A DNA stretch of 64,000 bases from an uncultured Pelagibacteraceae bacterium (GCA_902611845.1 CACMAX010000003.1:62001-126000), one strand, 5' to 3'; shown: positions 38,823-46,528, numbered from the stretch's first letter. The notes: generated by a model not told the origin, from the sequence alone. Translations and numbers: made by a program.

Positions 38823-39766
38823 TGTCTTTAAGTAAAGATCTGATTAATCAACTTGTCAAAGTTACCTCAAGAGCTGCAATTAATTGTTATCAATTTCTTG
38901 GCAAAGAAAATAAAAAAATTGCTGATAAAGCTGCAACGGACTCTATGAGAAATGATTTAAATAATTTAGAAATTAACGGACAAGTGGTTATAGGTGAGGG
39001 CGAACTCGATGAAGCACCAATGTTATATATAGGAGAAAAACTTGGTAAGGGTAATGGTCCGAATCTTGATATAGCCGTAGATCCTCTCGAAGGAACAAAT
39101 TTTGCTGCAAAAAATATTCCAGGCGCTATATCGGTTTTAGCAATTTCAGAAAAAGGAAATTTATTTAATGCTCCAGAAACCTATATGAATAAAATTGCAG
39201 TTGGCAAAGATGTTCCATTTGATGCGACAGATTTAGATTACCCTATAAAAAAAAATATTTACAATATTGCAGAAGCCAAAAATAAAAATATTGATGAACT
39301 TACAGTATGTATTCTCGATAGACCAAGACATAAAGATATCATTGAAGAATTAAAATCATTAAAAGTAAATTTAAAATTAATTTCAGACGGTGATATTTGT
39401 GGTTCTCTCTTAGTTACTGATAATAAGTATAATGTTGATTTATTTTTAGGTATTGGAGGAGGTCCTGAAGGAGTAATATCAGCAGCAGCTTTGGATGCTT
39501 ATGGTTGTAAATTTCAGGGAAAATTTTTATTTGCAACGGATAAAGATAAGGCTAGAGCAAAAAAAATGGGAATATATGACCTAAATAAAAAATATGAATT
39601 AAATGAAATAGTTAGAGGAGATAGTATTTTTTGTGCGACAGGTATTACCAGCACTGAAATAGTTGCGGCTGTAAAAAAAGAAAATACAAAATTTATTACT
39701 GAAACTCTTGTCACACACAAAGAATCTACAATAGAAATTATAAAAAGTGAGGAACCTATAGCTTGA
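38822..39766 (+). CDS. glpX: class II fructose-1,6-bisphosphatase
   Basis: 314 residues. Li+-sensitive-phosphatase fold with VVIGEGELDEAPML (55-68), metal-binding VDPLEGT (86-92) and a late GITSTEIV region. Hydrolyses fructose-1,6-bisphosphate in gluconeogenesis. Some homologues also act on sedoheptulose-1,7-bisphosphate. Overlaps the transporter by one base and ends 35 nt before tRNA-Glu. Confidence 0.95.
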   Translation: MSLSKDLINQLVKVTSRAAINCYQFLGKENKKIADKAATDSMRNDLNNLEINGQVVIGEGELDEAPMLYIGEKLGKGNGPNLDIAVDPLEGTNFAAKNIPGAISVLAISEKGNLFNAPETYMNKIAVGKDVPFDATDLDYPIKKNIYNIAEAKNKNIDELTVCILDRPRHKDIIEELKSLKVNLKLISDGDICGSLLVTDNKYNVDLFLGIGGGPEGVISAAALDAYGCKFQGKFLFATDKDKARAKKMGIYDLNKKYELNEIVRGDSIFCATGITSTEIVAAVKKENTKFITETLVTHKESTIEIIKSEEPIA

Positions 39767-39801
39767 TTATTTTTAATAATTGCAATAGAAACTCCATCTC
39801 T

Positions 39802-39876
39802 GGTCCCTTCGTCTATCGGTTAGGACACATGGTTTTCATCCATGAAAGAGGGGTTCGATTCCCCTAGGGACCGCCA
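39802..39876 (+). tRNA. tRNA-Glu (UUC)
   Basis: 75 nt with encoded CCA. Acceptor GGTCCCT pairs with AGGGACC; the D-arm has GTCTATCGGTTAGGAC; anticodon stem CATGG/CCATG encloses TTTTCAT with anticodon TTC; T-arm AGGGGTTCGATTCCCCT. The next ATG begins 2 nt after the CCA. Confidence 0.98.
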
Positions 39877-39878
39877 CA

Positions 39879-40133
39879 ATGAAATACTTTGTTTATTTAA
39901 TCATATCTAAAAATAAACAAAAATATCTCAGCTACGTTGGATATACTAACAATTTAAAGAAAAGATTGGCTAAACACAATGCTTGGAAAGGAGCAAAATT
40001 TACTAGAGGTAGAAAATGGATATTAGCCTATAGTATGGGTTATGATTCAAAATCCAAAGCTATGAGAGAAGAATACAAGCTTAAAAAAAACTATAAACTT
40101 AGAAACAAAATAAAGTCTTATTTTAAAAAATGA
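39879..40133 (+). CDS. GIY-YIG nuclease superfamily protein (UPF0213 type)
   Basis: 84 residues, the minimal GIY-YIG domain. F4-V-Y-L-I and YVGYTNNLKKRLAKHN form the two-strand catalytic core, with Arg near 29 and Glu in MREEYKLKK. Such stand-alone proteins are common in Alphaproteobacteria; their role (repair, recombination or a mobile origin) is unresolved. It begins 2 nt after tRNA-Glu and overlaps the glycosyltransferase by 4 nt. Confidence 0.9.
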   Translation: MKYFVYLIISKNKQKYLSYVGYTNNLKKRLAKHNAWKGAKFTRGRKWILAYSMGYDSKSKAMREEYKLKKNYKLRNKIKSYFKK

Positions 40134-41167
40134 AAATCTCAATTCTACTTCCATATAAAGAAAATTTTACTCCAAATTATGCTGGTGCAGTTTCACTTTT
40201 TTTAAATGATACTATCAAACTAAGTAAATATAAAAAAAATATTCAAGTGTATGGAAATACTAGTTTCAAAAACAAGTTATTACCTAATTACACTAATATA
40301 AATTTTTCAAAATTACTCTTTAGAAGTAGTAGTAAAACTTATGTAAAGAAGTTTCTGGAGAATGAAAAAATAAAAAAATCAACCATAATAGAAGTTCATA
40401 ATAGACCTGATTATATAAATTCTATTCATGAGATGAATGATAATATTGTTCTATATTTTCATAATAATCCGCTAGATATGAAGTCATCTAAAACAGCGAA
40501 AGAGAGAATTGATATATATAATAAAACGAAAAAAATAATTTTTAATAGTAATTGGACATTAAAAAAATTTACAAAAGGATTAAATAAAAAATATAATACT
40601 GATAAACTTGAAGTTATTAATCAATCAACAAGTAAAAAAATTATCGATTTTAAAAATAAAAAAAAAATAATTTTATTTGTTGGTAGATTAAATGCTTCTA
40701 AAGGATATGATTTATTTGGAAAAGCCATTATAGGAGTCTTAAATAATAATCCAGATTGGAAAGCTATAGTGATTGGTGATGAACCAAGAGAAAAGTATAT
40801 TTTTGAACATAAAAATTTGAAAAATTTAGGTTTTCAAAAATATAATATTGTTACGAAATGGTTTGTGAAGTCCGATATTTCAGTAGTTTGCTCTCGATGG
40901 GATGAACCTTTTGGCAGAACTGCTTTAGAAGGATCTAGTGCAGGATGTGCTGTAATTATTACTGACAAAGGTGGGCTAAGCGAGGCATCTCCAAAAGCTA
41001 TGAAAATAAGGACTTTAACTGTTAAAAATATTCAAAATTCAATAGAAAAACTTATTAAAAATGTATCTTTTAAAAAGTCGTTACAAAAAAGAATTTATAA
41101 ACATTTTTTCTTAACAAATAATTATATTTCAAAAAAAATTGATAGTTACAGAGATAAGTTAATCTAA
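40130..41167 (+). CDS. glycosyltransferase, GT4-like
   Basis: 345 residues, GT-B fold. The C-terminal half carries FVGRLNASKGYDLFGKAI near 183-200 and SRWDEPFGRTALEGSSAGCAV, the EX7E nucleotide-sugar-binding motif. Probably transfers a sugar in surface polysaccharide or lipid synthesis; donor and acceptor unknown. No other polysaccharide genes are adjacent. It ends 6 nt before the stop of the convergent recombinase. Confidence 0.85.
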   Translation: MKISILLPYKENFTPNYAGAVSLFLNDTIKLSKYKKNIQVYGNTSFKNKLLPNYTNINFSKLLFRSSSKTYVKKFLENEKIKKSTIIEVHNRPDYINSIHEMNDNIVLYFHNNPLDMKSSKTAKERIDIYNKTKKIIFNSNWTLKKFTKGLNKKYNTDKLEVINQSTSKKIIDFKNKKKIILFVGRLNASKGYDLFGKAIIGVLNNNPDWKAIVIGDEPREKYIFEHKNLKNLGFQKYNIVTKWFVKSDISVVCSRWDEPFGRTALEGSSAGCAVIITDKGGLSEASPKAMKIRTLTVKNIQNSIEKLIKNVSFKKSLQKRIYKHFFLTNNYISKKIDSYRDKLI

Positions 41168-41173
41168 GATTAA

Positions 41174-42127
41174 TTATAATTTGATTTTATTTAATGCATT
41201 ATTTTTAAATATATTTGCTTCTCTGATATATCTTCTAACCATTTGTGTTGATTTATGACCAGTCATAGCCATTATGCTTCGCTCATCAGCGCCTGATTCA
41301 GCAGCTACTGTTGCAAAACCCGACCTTAAACTATGACCTGCAAAATTTTTGTTTTCGATACCTGCTAACTTTAAATACTCTTTCATTAATAAAACTACAG
41401 ATTGGTCAGTTAATCTTTTATCTGTTAATGATAAACCTTTAGAAAATCTTCTAAAAATAGGCCCAGACTTAATTTTAGAATTTTCTAACCATTTTTTTAG
41501 ATTTTTAACAGGACAGTAAATTTCATTATCAAAGTAGGGTAATCCTTTAGTCATTCCTTCTCCGAATTGGTCTGTTTTTGATCTTTTAATAGTGATTTTT
41601 AGTCCCTCAGGAACAAATTCTAAATCCTCAAAATCAATTGAAACTAGCTCGGTTCTTCTAAAACCTCCTCCAAAGCCAATTAAGATTATAGATTTGTCTC
41701 TAAGTTTTTTTATTTCTTCAGTTTTTTGTTCATTTATTACATTAATAATTGATTTTAAATGATTGATTAATATAGGATTTTTACCTTTCTGAATACTTCC
41801 TTTGACCCTTCTGATACCCATTAAATTTTCAACTATGATTGGATGTTTTGTATCTAGATAATGCCCTTTAAGCCTATGAACCATGCTTATTGATACTAAT
41901 CTTCGTCTTATAGTGCTTATTTTTAAGTTTTTAGATAGATGGGTTAGGTATAAGGAAACTATTTTTGGCTCTGTTGGTAATGAATTTAATCCATGCTTTG
42001 CACAAAAAGTTCCGAAGTCTTTAAAGTCAGACTTATAAGCTCTTAAAGTATTGTTTGCTTTTGAGCTTTTAAGATTATTTAAAGTTGCCTCATGAAGCGA
42101 TATTAGGTCTGTTGTCAGTTCATTCAT
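41174..42127 (-). CDS. tyrosine recombinase / phage-type integrase
   Basis: 317 residues. N-terminal SAM-like core-binding domain (about 10-100) and a C-terminal catalytic domain with the complete set: Arg157 (GFRRTEL), Lys184 (RSKTD), His265-x-x-Arg268 (GHSLRSGFAT), His291 (TGHKS) and nucleophile Tyr300 (RRYIRE). It should therefore be active. The C-terminal pattern is that of stand-alone alphaproteobacterial integrases rather than XerC/XerD. A 14-7-14 inverted repeat lies 4 nt upstream of its start codon. Confidence 0.92.
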   Translation of the reverse strand: MNELTTDLISLHEATLNNLKSSKANNTLRAYKSDFKDFGTFCAKHGLNSLPTEPKIVSLYLTHLSKNLKISTIRRRLVSISMVHRLKGHYLDTKHPIIVENLMGIRRVKGSIQKGKNPILINHLKSIINVINEQKTEEIKKLRDKSIILIGFGGGFRRTELVSIDFEDLEFVPEGLKITIKRSKTDQFGEGMTKGLPYFDNEIYCPVKNLKKWLENSKIKSGPIFRRFSKGLSLTDKRLTDQSVVLLMKEYLKLAGIENKNFAGHSLRSGFATVAAESGADERSIMAMTGHKSTQMVRRYIREANIFKNNALNKIKL

Positions 42128-42130
42128 ATA

Positions 42131-42165
42131 ATTACTATTGATAACAATTAATTATCATTAGTAAT
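42131..42165. repeat. 14-7-14 inverted repeat, candidate recombination core site or operator
   Basis: Left arm ATTACTATTGATAA (42131-42144), 7-nt spacer CAATTAA, right arm TTATCATTAGTAAT (42152-42165). The arms are inverted complements with one mismatch. Arm and spacer size match tyrosine-recombinase core sites, and ATAA-spacer-TTAT recalls the inner part of dif sites. It starts 4 bp from the recombinase ATG, so it could also be an autoregulatory operator. Further TTATCA/TGATA motifs occur at 42428, 42443 and 42466. Confidence 0.6.
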
Positions 42166-42210
42166 ATATCAAGTGATTTTAAATGTCAAATGAAATAAAA
42201 CAAATACTTA

Positions 42211-42390
42211 ATGACTTTAGATGGAGAAATTCCTACAAGCTATTTTTTAATAATATCTATAGGTTTAACTATACTGAGTTATTTGGTTTACAAAAAAAAT
42301 GGGAAATCCTTAGAAGTATATTTCTTATCTGTTTTAACAATAATTTTCTATTTATCCTATTTTATTCTTGTATTTGTTGGACCAAGATAG
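42211..42390 (+). CDS. 59-residue two-helix membrane protein, unknown function
   Basis: ATG 42211 to TAG 42390 encodes a short polar N-terminus (MTLDGEIP), one hydrophobic helix (about 10-27), a basic loop YKKNGKS and a second hydrophobic helix (about 36-56). A positive loop between two clean helices suggests a real small membrane protein. A longer open frame in another register (from 42183) is rich in Cys/Trp/Asn and much less protein-like, so this one is preferred. No homologue is recognised. It lies between the recombinase and a structured RNA, as holin-like or toxin-like genes sometimes do, but that is only a suggestion. Confidence 0.5.
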   Translation: MTLDGEIPTSYFLIISIGLTILSYLVYKKNGKSLEVYFLSVLTIIFYLSYFILVFVGPR

Positions 42391-42427
42391 ATTATTAACG
42401 CTATTCACAGCTGTTAAAAACCCATAA

Positions 42428-42457
42428 TTATCAACTATAAAGTGATACTAATATAAT
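42428..42457 (+). promoter_or_regulatory. candidate promoter of the structured RNA
   Basis: TTATCA (42428-42433), 18-nt spacer, TATAAT (42452-42457). Transcription would begin near 42464, about 20 nt before the first hairpin of the RNA. The -35 matches consensus at four of six positions. Confidence 0.4.
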
Positions 42458-42463
42458 TTGCAC

Positions 42464-42669
42464 TGTGATAATCTTATAAATGAATTAAGAGGCAACTCTT
42501 AACTGACCATCTGGGGAAAAATCGAGAGATTCAAGCCCAGAGGGCAGAAAACCACGCAGAGTAGCGCTAAAATTGCGAGGTGGAAGGCATGGCGGTAGCG
42601 CATACAACGACGTGCCAAAAAACTACTGATCTTTGTACCTGAAAAGGTGCAGAGATACAGGGTTTTTTT
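42464..42669 (+). ncRNA. multi-hairpin structured RNA of unknown class
   Basis: About 200 nt, clearly more GC-rich than its surroundings. Hairpins read by eye: TTAAGAG-GCAA-CTCTTAA (42485-42502, perfect 7-bp stem, GNRA loop); CTGGG/CCCAG (42511-42540) with an inner ATC-GAGA-GAT; CCAC/GTGG (42552-42583); GGCATG/CGTGCC (42586-42616); and a terminator hairpin (42626-42660) followed by seven T. Hairpins 3 and 4 both expose GTAGCGC in their loops, whose GCGC is self-complementary and could form a kissing contact. Signatures of RNase P, tmRNA, SRP RNA and 6S RNA were looked for and not seen. The start is uncertain. It could act on its own or as a leader of ogt. Confidence 0.6.
42626..42669 (+). terminator. 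intrinsic terminator of the structured RNA
   Basis: A stem of about 15 bp with several G-U pairs and one bulge (CTGATCTTTGTACCT against AGGTGCAGAGATACAG), a GAAA loop, then GG and a run of seven T (42663-42669). The strongest rho-independent terminator seen in the window. The ogt ATG follows 6 nt after the T-run. Confidence 0.8.
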
Positions 42670-42675
42670 CATAAT

Positions 42676-42951
42676 ATGATTCTTAAAGGCACAAAATTTC
42701 AAATTAGAGTTTGGAAATATTTAATGACAATCAAAAAAGGTAGTGTTTTAACCTATTCTGACGTCGCAAAGGGTATTAAAAAGCCTAGAGCTGTTAGAGC
42801 TGTAGCTAATGCTATTGGAAAAAACCCATATGCTCCTAAAATACCTTGCCATAGAGTAATCAGATCCGATGGATCTCTAGGAGGATATTCTGGAAAAGGT
42901 GGTATAAAAACCAAGAAAAAACTGCTCAAATCCGAAGGAATTTTGCTCTAA
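42676..42951 (+). CDS. ogt: O6-alkylguanine-DNA alkyltransferase, catalytic domain only
   Basis: 91 residues. Contains the Ogt/MGMT C-terminal domain: FQIRVWKYLMTIKKGSVLTY, a helix-turn-helix RAVRAVANAIGKNP, and the active-site IPCHRVIRSDGSLGGYSGG-like motif with the acceptor Cys of PCHR. The N-terminal RNase-H-like domain of full MGMT is absent. One-domain versions include active repair proteins and alkyltransferase-like proteins, but the latter lack this Cys. No ribosome-binding site; the ATG follows a terminator by 6 nt, so expression may need read-through or a regulated terminator. Confidence 0.88.
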   Translation: MILKGTKFQIRVWKYLMTIKKGSVLTYSDVAKGIKKPRAVRAVANAIGKNPYAPKIPCHRVIRSDGSLGGYSGKGGIKTKKKLLKSEGILL

Positions 42952-43481
42952 AAACTAGCAATACCAACGTTTTTTTTAAATTTAACAACATTTAGTAATA
43001 CAATTTTAAATTCCCCTATTGGTTGCAGCATATAAATTGAAATCTCTAAATTAGCCCTATATTTGGGGCATTAAACGGTATATTCATAAATTGCATTACT
43101 TATGAAATTATTAAGAAAAATATTATTTTTTTGTATATTTTTATCAATTAATATTAAGAAGTTTCCATATCAAATTAAAGCTATGTTTTATTATCAATAG
43201 ATTTATTTTAAAATTTCCTCAAAGTTGTTGATTTTATTGAATTATTGTCCCATATCTCATAATAAAATTTTATTGTCTATTTTTTTAATTAAAATAACTG
43301 CATATTTATTGATTATTTTTAATTAACAGCTTTTATTTAATTAAAAATTTTATAATTTTACTCCAGTCTTTTTATGTTTTATATAAAAAAATCTTTGATT
43401 AATATATTAAATTAATATAGTAATTACAATAGTTTACACATATTAATTAAAGTATTATATTAATATATAGTACATATATAT
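42952..43481. other. 530-bp largely non-coding, very AT-rich stretch
   Basis: The only long spacer in the window. It contains ATTCCCCTATTGGTTGCAGCA (43010-43030), which resembles a tRNA 3' end; a hairpin GCCC-TATATTT-GGGGC (43054-43069); TTATCAATAG (43191-43200), a 10-nt inverted match to part of the repeat near the recombinase; and a doubtful 32-codon frame. From 43201 onward I see only A/T-rich sequence without recognisable signals. Confidence 0.6.
43102..43200 (+). CDS. doubtful 32-residue peptide
   Basis: ATG to TAG reads MKLLRKILFFCIFLSINIKK and continues for 12 residues. The start resembles a signal peptide or short membrane anchor, but there is no ribosome-binding site and such frames are frequent in A/T-rich DNA. 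It may be the decayed start of a lost exported protein. Confidence 0.15.
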   Translation: MKLLRKILFFCIFLSINIKKFPYQIKAMFYYQ

Positions 43482-44330
43482 TTACTTATATTTATGATAA
43501 TATTCCCTTTTAAAAACATATAATCCTGACGAAACGATTATGAAAAGTCCAATAAAAGTATATTTATCAGGAAAATCTGAAAACACATAATACCCTAAAA
43601 TAAGGTTAGTAATAATCTCGAAATAACCAAATGGTGCTAATTTTGAAGCATCAGCGTAACGAAGAGATAAAATGATTAATATATGGCCTAAACAGGCAAA
43701 TATACCCATCAGAGCCATCCAAGACCATTGAATTGCAGTAGGATTAATCCATACAATTGGAACAAAAAAAGATGCGATAATGGCCCCTACTACGCCCGTA
43801 ATCAGCAATGTGAGTAAAGGACTATCTGTTGAATGCAATTTTCGAGTTATTATTAGATAAAAACCGTAAAAACAGCCTGTTCCAACAGCTGCTAAACTAG
43901 CAAGATTAATCTCTATAATTCCAGGTCTTATAACAACTAAAATACCAAAAAAACCGACTAATACAGCAGTCCACCGTCTATATCCGACTTTTTCTTTAAG
44001 TAAAAATGGAGAAAGAGCAGTTGTAACCAATGGAGCAACGAATGCCAATGTTAACGCTTTTGCCATTGAGATTACAGAAATGGAGTAAAAAAAACATATA
44101 TTTGCAAAAAATAAAGACAAACCTCTAATTATTTGTAATTTGATATTTTGAGAAAACTTCAATTGCTCACTATAAAATAAAAACATAAAAAAAGTTGTGA
44201 ATACAACTGTAAAAAAATATCTAGCCCACGTTATTTGAAAAAAAGATAAATCCGAAGATAAGTATTTAGCAATCGCATCCATAAAGGGCAAAACCATCCA
44301 TGCGGATAAATTTAAAAATATTGCTTTCAT
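43482..44330 (-). CDS. EamA/DMT superfamily permease
   Basis: 282 residues, ten predicted helices in two EamA repeats. Starts MKAIFLNLSAWMVLPFMDAIAKYL, with the family ITWARYFF element in the first repeat. DMT permeases export or import small metabolites; substrate not predictable. Its start abuts the AEC-transporter stop on the same strand, so it is the last gene of the rplM-to-DMT run and the boundary of the recombinase region. Confidence 0.88.
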   Translation of the reverse strand: MKAIFLNLSAWMVLPFMDAIAKYLSSDLSFFQITWARYFFTVVFTTFFMFLFYSEQLKFSQNIKLQIIRGLSLFFANICFFYSISVISMAKALTLAFVAPLVTTALSPFLLKEKVGYRRWTAVLVGFFGILVVIRPGIIEINLASLAAVGTGCFYGFYLIITRKLHSTDSPLLTLLITGVVGAIIASFFVPIVWINPTAIQWSWMALMGIFACLGHILIILSLRYADASKLAPFGYFEIITNLILGYYVFSDFPDKYTFIGLFIIVSSGLYVFKREYYHKYK

Positions 44331-45230
44331 TTATGCAAAATATTTAAGAGCGATAAACACTGTTATTGGCACTGTAACCAATGACATTAAAGTAGAAACA
44401 ACAATTGTGCTGGAAATATTATCTACATTTTTTTTTGGTGAATACATTGAAGCAACCAAATAACATAATATCGCACTAGGCATAGAGGATTGAATTAGTA
44501 AAACTCCAGCTGCAAAACCAGATAAATTAAAAAATTTTATAATAAAAAAACCTACAATAGGACCCAGGATTACCCTACCAATTGATGTTATAATTGAGTC
44601 TCTCAAAGAAAATACTTTCATTTGGGTTAAAGCAATACCTAAAGACATTAAAATCATTACAATCATTGCATAAGATAAAAGCATTGTTGTATTAATCACA
44701 AAAACTGGCATTTCTTTGCCGTAGTATAAAAAGATAACGGTCAAAATAATTGTATAGAAGGAAGGACTTTTTGCGATTATTGAAAAATCAAATTTTCGCT
44801 TTGCTAGAAATATATTAGCAGTAAAATGTAAGAGTATTACCAAAGATGATATAGCTGCAGCTACACCCATTCCCAATTTACCGTAGGCAAAAAGACATAT
44901 TGGTATACCCATATTACCAGTATTAGGTAAAAAAAAAGTAGGTAATTCTCTAATATAATCTTTTTTCATAAGAATTAAAAAAAAAAGTCCAATTAAAGCA
45001 AATGATGAGAGTAATATTAATGCGTAAATAAAATATTCTGCAAAAATATCAAAAGTAACACCTGTAGATGTAAGAGAGAAAATTACTAAAGCTGGAGTTC
45101 CAAAATTTCCAGCATAAGATGTTATAAACGAAGTATCGAAATTTGGATTTTTTTTCCCTAATAAAAAACCAATTCCAACAATAAAAAATACAGGGAATAG
45201 AACTTCAAAGAGCTTTAAATAAAGTTCCAT
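44331..45230 (-). CDS. AEC family transporter (auxin efflux carrier type)
   Basis: 299 residues, ten predicted helices. The ELYLKLFEVLFPVFFIVGIGFLL opening, PNTGNMGIP motif in the middle and QSSMPSAILCYLVASMY near the end are typical of AEC/membrane transport proteins. Bacterial relatives carry organic acids or amino acids. Shares one base with hom (TAATG), so it may export or import a compound linked with the aspartate-family pathway; that is inference. Confidence 0.87.
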   Translation of the reverse strand: MELYLKLFEVLFPVFFIVGIGFLLGKKNPNFDTSFITSYAGNFGTPALVIFSLTSTGVTFDIFAEYFIYALILLSSFALIGLFFLILMKKDYIRELPTFFLPNTGNMGIPICLFAYGKLGMGVAAAISSLVILLHFTANIFLAKRKFDFSIIAKSPSFYTIILTVIFLYYGKEMPVFVINTTMLLSYAMIVMILMSLGIALTQMKVFSLRDSIITSIGRVILGPIVGFFIIKFFNLSGFAAGVLLIQSSMPSAILCYLVASMYSPKKNVDNISSTIVVSTLMSLVTVPITVFIALKYFA

Positions 45231-46528
45231 TAAAAAAGTCTTAATAATACAGGGTTTTTTATAATATTTAAATTTGATTTAAAAGATTTAATACATTTCT
45301 GATAATCCTTTTCCAAAGATTTGTGAGTTATAATAACTATAGAAGCAGTTTTATTTTTATTATTTGGTATTTGTATTAATCTTTGTACAGATATTTTGTG
45401 TTTAGCAAATTTTTTTGTGATTTCGGATAGGACACCTGGTTTATCTTTAACTTCAAGCCTAATATATAAAGCATTTGAATAATTATCAGTATTATATATT
45501 GAAGGAGATTTTCTTTTATTATCAGAAATCCCAAAAGGGTATTTGATATTTCCACGTAAAATTGACAAAAGATCAGACATTAAAGCAGATGATGTTGGAC
45601 CAGGCCCAGCACCTTCTCCTTGCAAAACACTCTCCCCTACTGGATTACCTTCAATTATAACAGCATTCATAACACCATTAACATTTGCGATGTAAGTATT
45701 TTTTTTAATTAAACACGGATGAACTCTTTCAAATAACTTATTATTAACAATTTCTGTTATTCCCAATAATTTAATTTTATAATTTAATTGATTTGCAATT
45801 TCTAAATCCTTGTATTCTATATTTTCAATACCCTCCATTAAACATTTCGAATTTGATACTTTATTATTAAATGCTAAAGCAGAAAGAATTTTAACTTTAG
45901 CTAAAGCATCGTAACCATTTAAATCTAATTTTGGATTACCTGGTTCAGCATAACCTAGTAGTTGAGCTTTTTTTAATACAGTTGAAAAGCCAGATTTAGT
46001 TTCTTCCATTTCAGATAATATATAATTACAAGTGCCATTTAATATTCCATATACTTTACTTATCTTATTGGTTGCTAGTCCTTCTTTAATAGTTCTTAAT
46101 ACAGGGATTCCACCTCCTACTGACGCTTCAAATTCTAAATTAACTTTATTTTTTTCAGCAAGTTTAGAAAGGTTATTACCGTGTTTAGAAATTAATGCCT
46201 TATTAGGAGTTACAACATGAATTTTATTCTTAAGTGCAAATTCTACAATTTTTTTAGATATACCATCAGATTGACCAATAGCTTCAATTAAAATATCAAT
46301 TTTATTATTTTTAAAAATTTTAAAGGGATCTTTATAAAATATTTTCTTGTTAATTTTAAATTTTCTTTTTTTATTAATATTTTTAGCTGAAATTGCGGAA
46401 ACAGAGATAATTTTTCCAGTTTTTTTTAGAATATCTTTTTTTTTTGAATTTAATTCATTATAGAGATAATTACCAATCTGCCCTAATCCAACAATTGCTA
46501 TATTAAGCTTTTTAGTCATGTCAATCAT
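45230..46528 (-). CDS. hom: homoserine dehydrogenase
   Basis: 432 residues. Reduces aspartate semialdehyde to homoserine for threonine and methionine. NAD(P) Rossmann site IVGLGQIGNYL near 13-23, substrate region TCNYILSEMEE with GYAEPGNPKLDLNGYDALAKV, and a C-terminal ACT domain (about 350-432, LEVKDKPGVLSEITKKF) for feedback control. Another in-frame ATG (46519) is equally possible as the start. Overlaps the small lipoprotein by 8 nt. Confidence 0.95.
   Translation of the reverse strand: MIDMTKKLNIAIVGLGQIGNYLYNELNSKKKDILKKTGKIISVSAISAKNINKKRKFKINKKIFYKDPFKIFKNNKIDILIEAIGQSDGISKKIVEFALKNKIHVVTPNKALISKHGNNLSKLAEKNKVNLEFEASVGGGIPVLRTIKEGLATNKISKVYGILNGTCNYILSEMEETKSGFSTVLKKAQLLGYAEPGNPKLDLNGYDALAKVKILSALAFNNKVSNSKCLMEGIENIEYKDLEIANQLNYKIKLLGITEIVNNKLFERVHPCLIKKNTYIANVNGVMNAVIIEGNPVGESVLQGEGAGPGPTSSALMSDLLSILRGNIKYPFGISDNKRKSPSIYNTDNYSNALYIRLEVKDKPGVLSEITKKFAKHKISVQRLIQIPNNKNKTASIVIITHKSLEKDYQKCIKSFKSNLNIIKNPVLLRLF

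Noticed and set aside
42183..42398. 71-codon open frame after the recombinase
   Set aside because: Composition (many Cys, Trp, Phe, Asn, no clear helices) is poor, and a better membrane-protein frame overlaps it at 42211-42390.
42464..42669. Structured RNA as tmRNA, RNase P, SRP or 6S RNA
   Set aside because: No tag-peptide frame with a typical Ala-Ala end, no GAGGAAAGTCC element, no SRP GGAAGG loop in its stem context, and a multi-hairpin rather than rod-like fold.
42499..42702. 67-codon minus-strand frame across the structured RNA
   Set aside because: It is antisense to a multi-hairpin RNA and terminator; its Cys/His-rich sequence looks like a by-product of the RNA's base composition.
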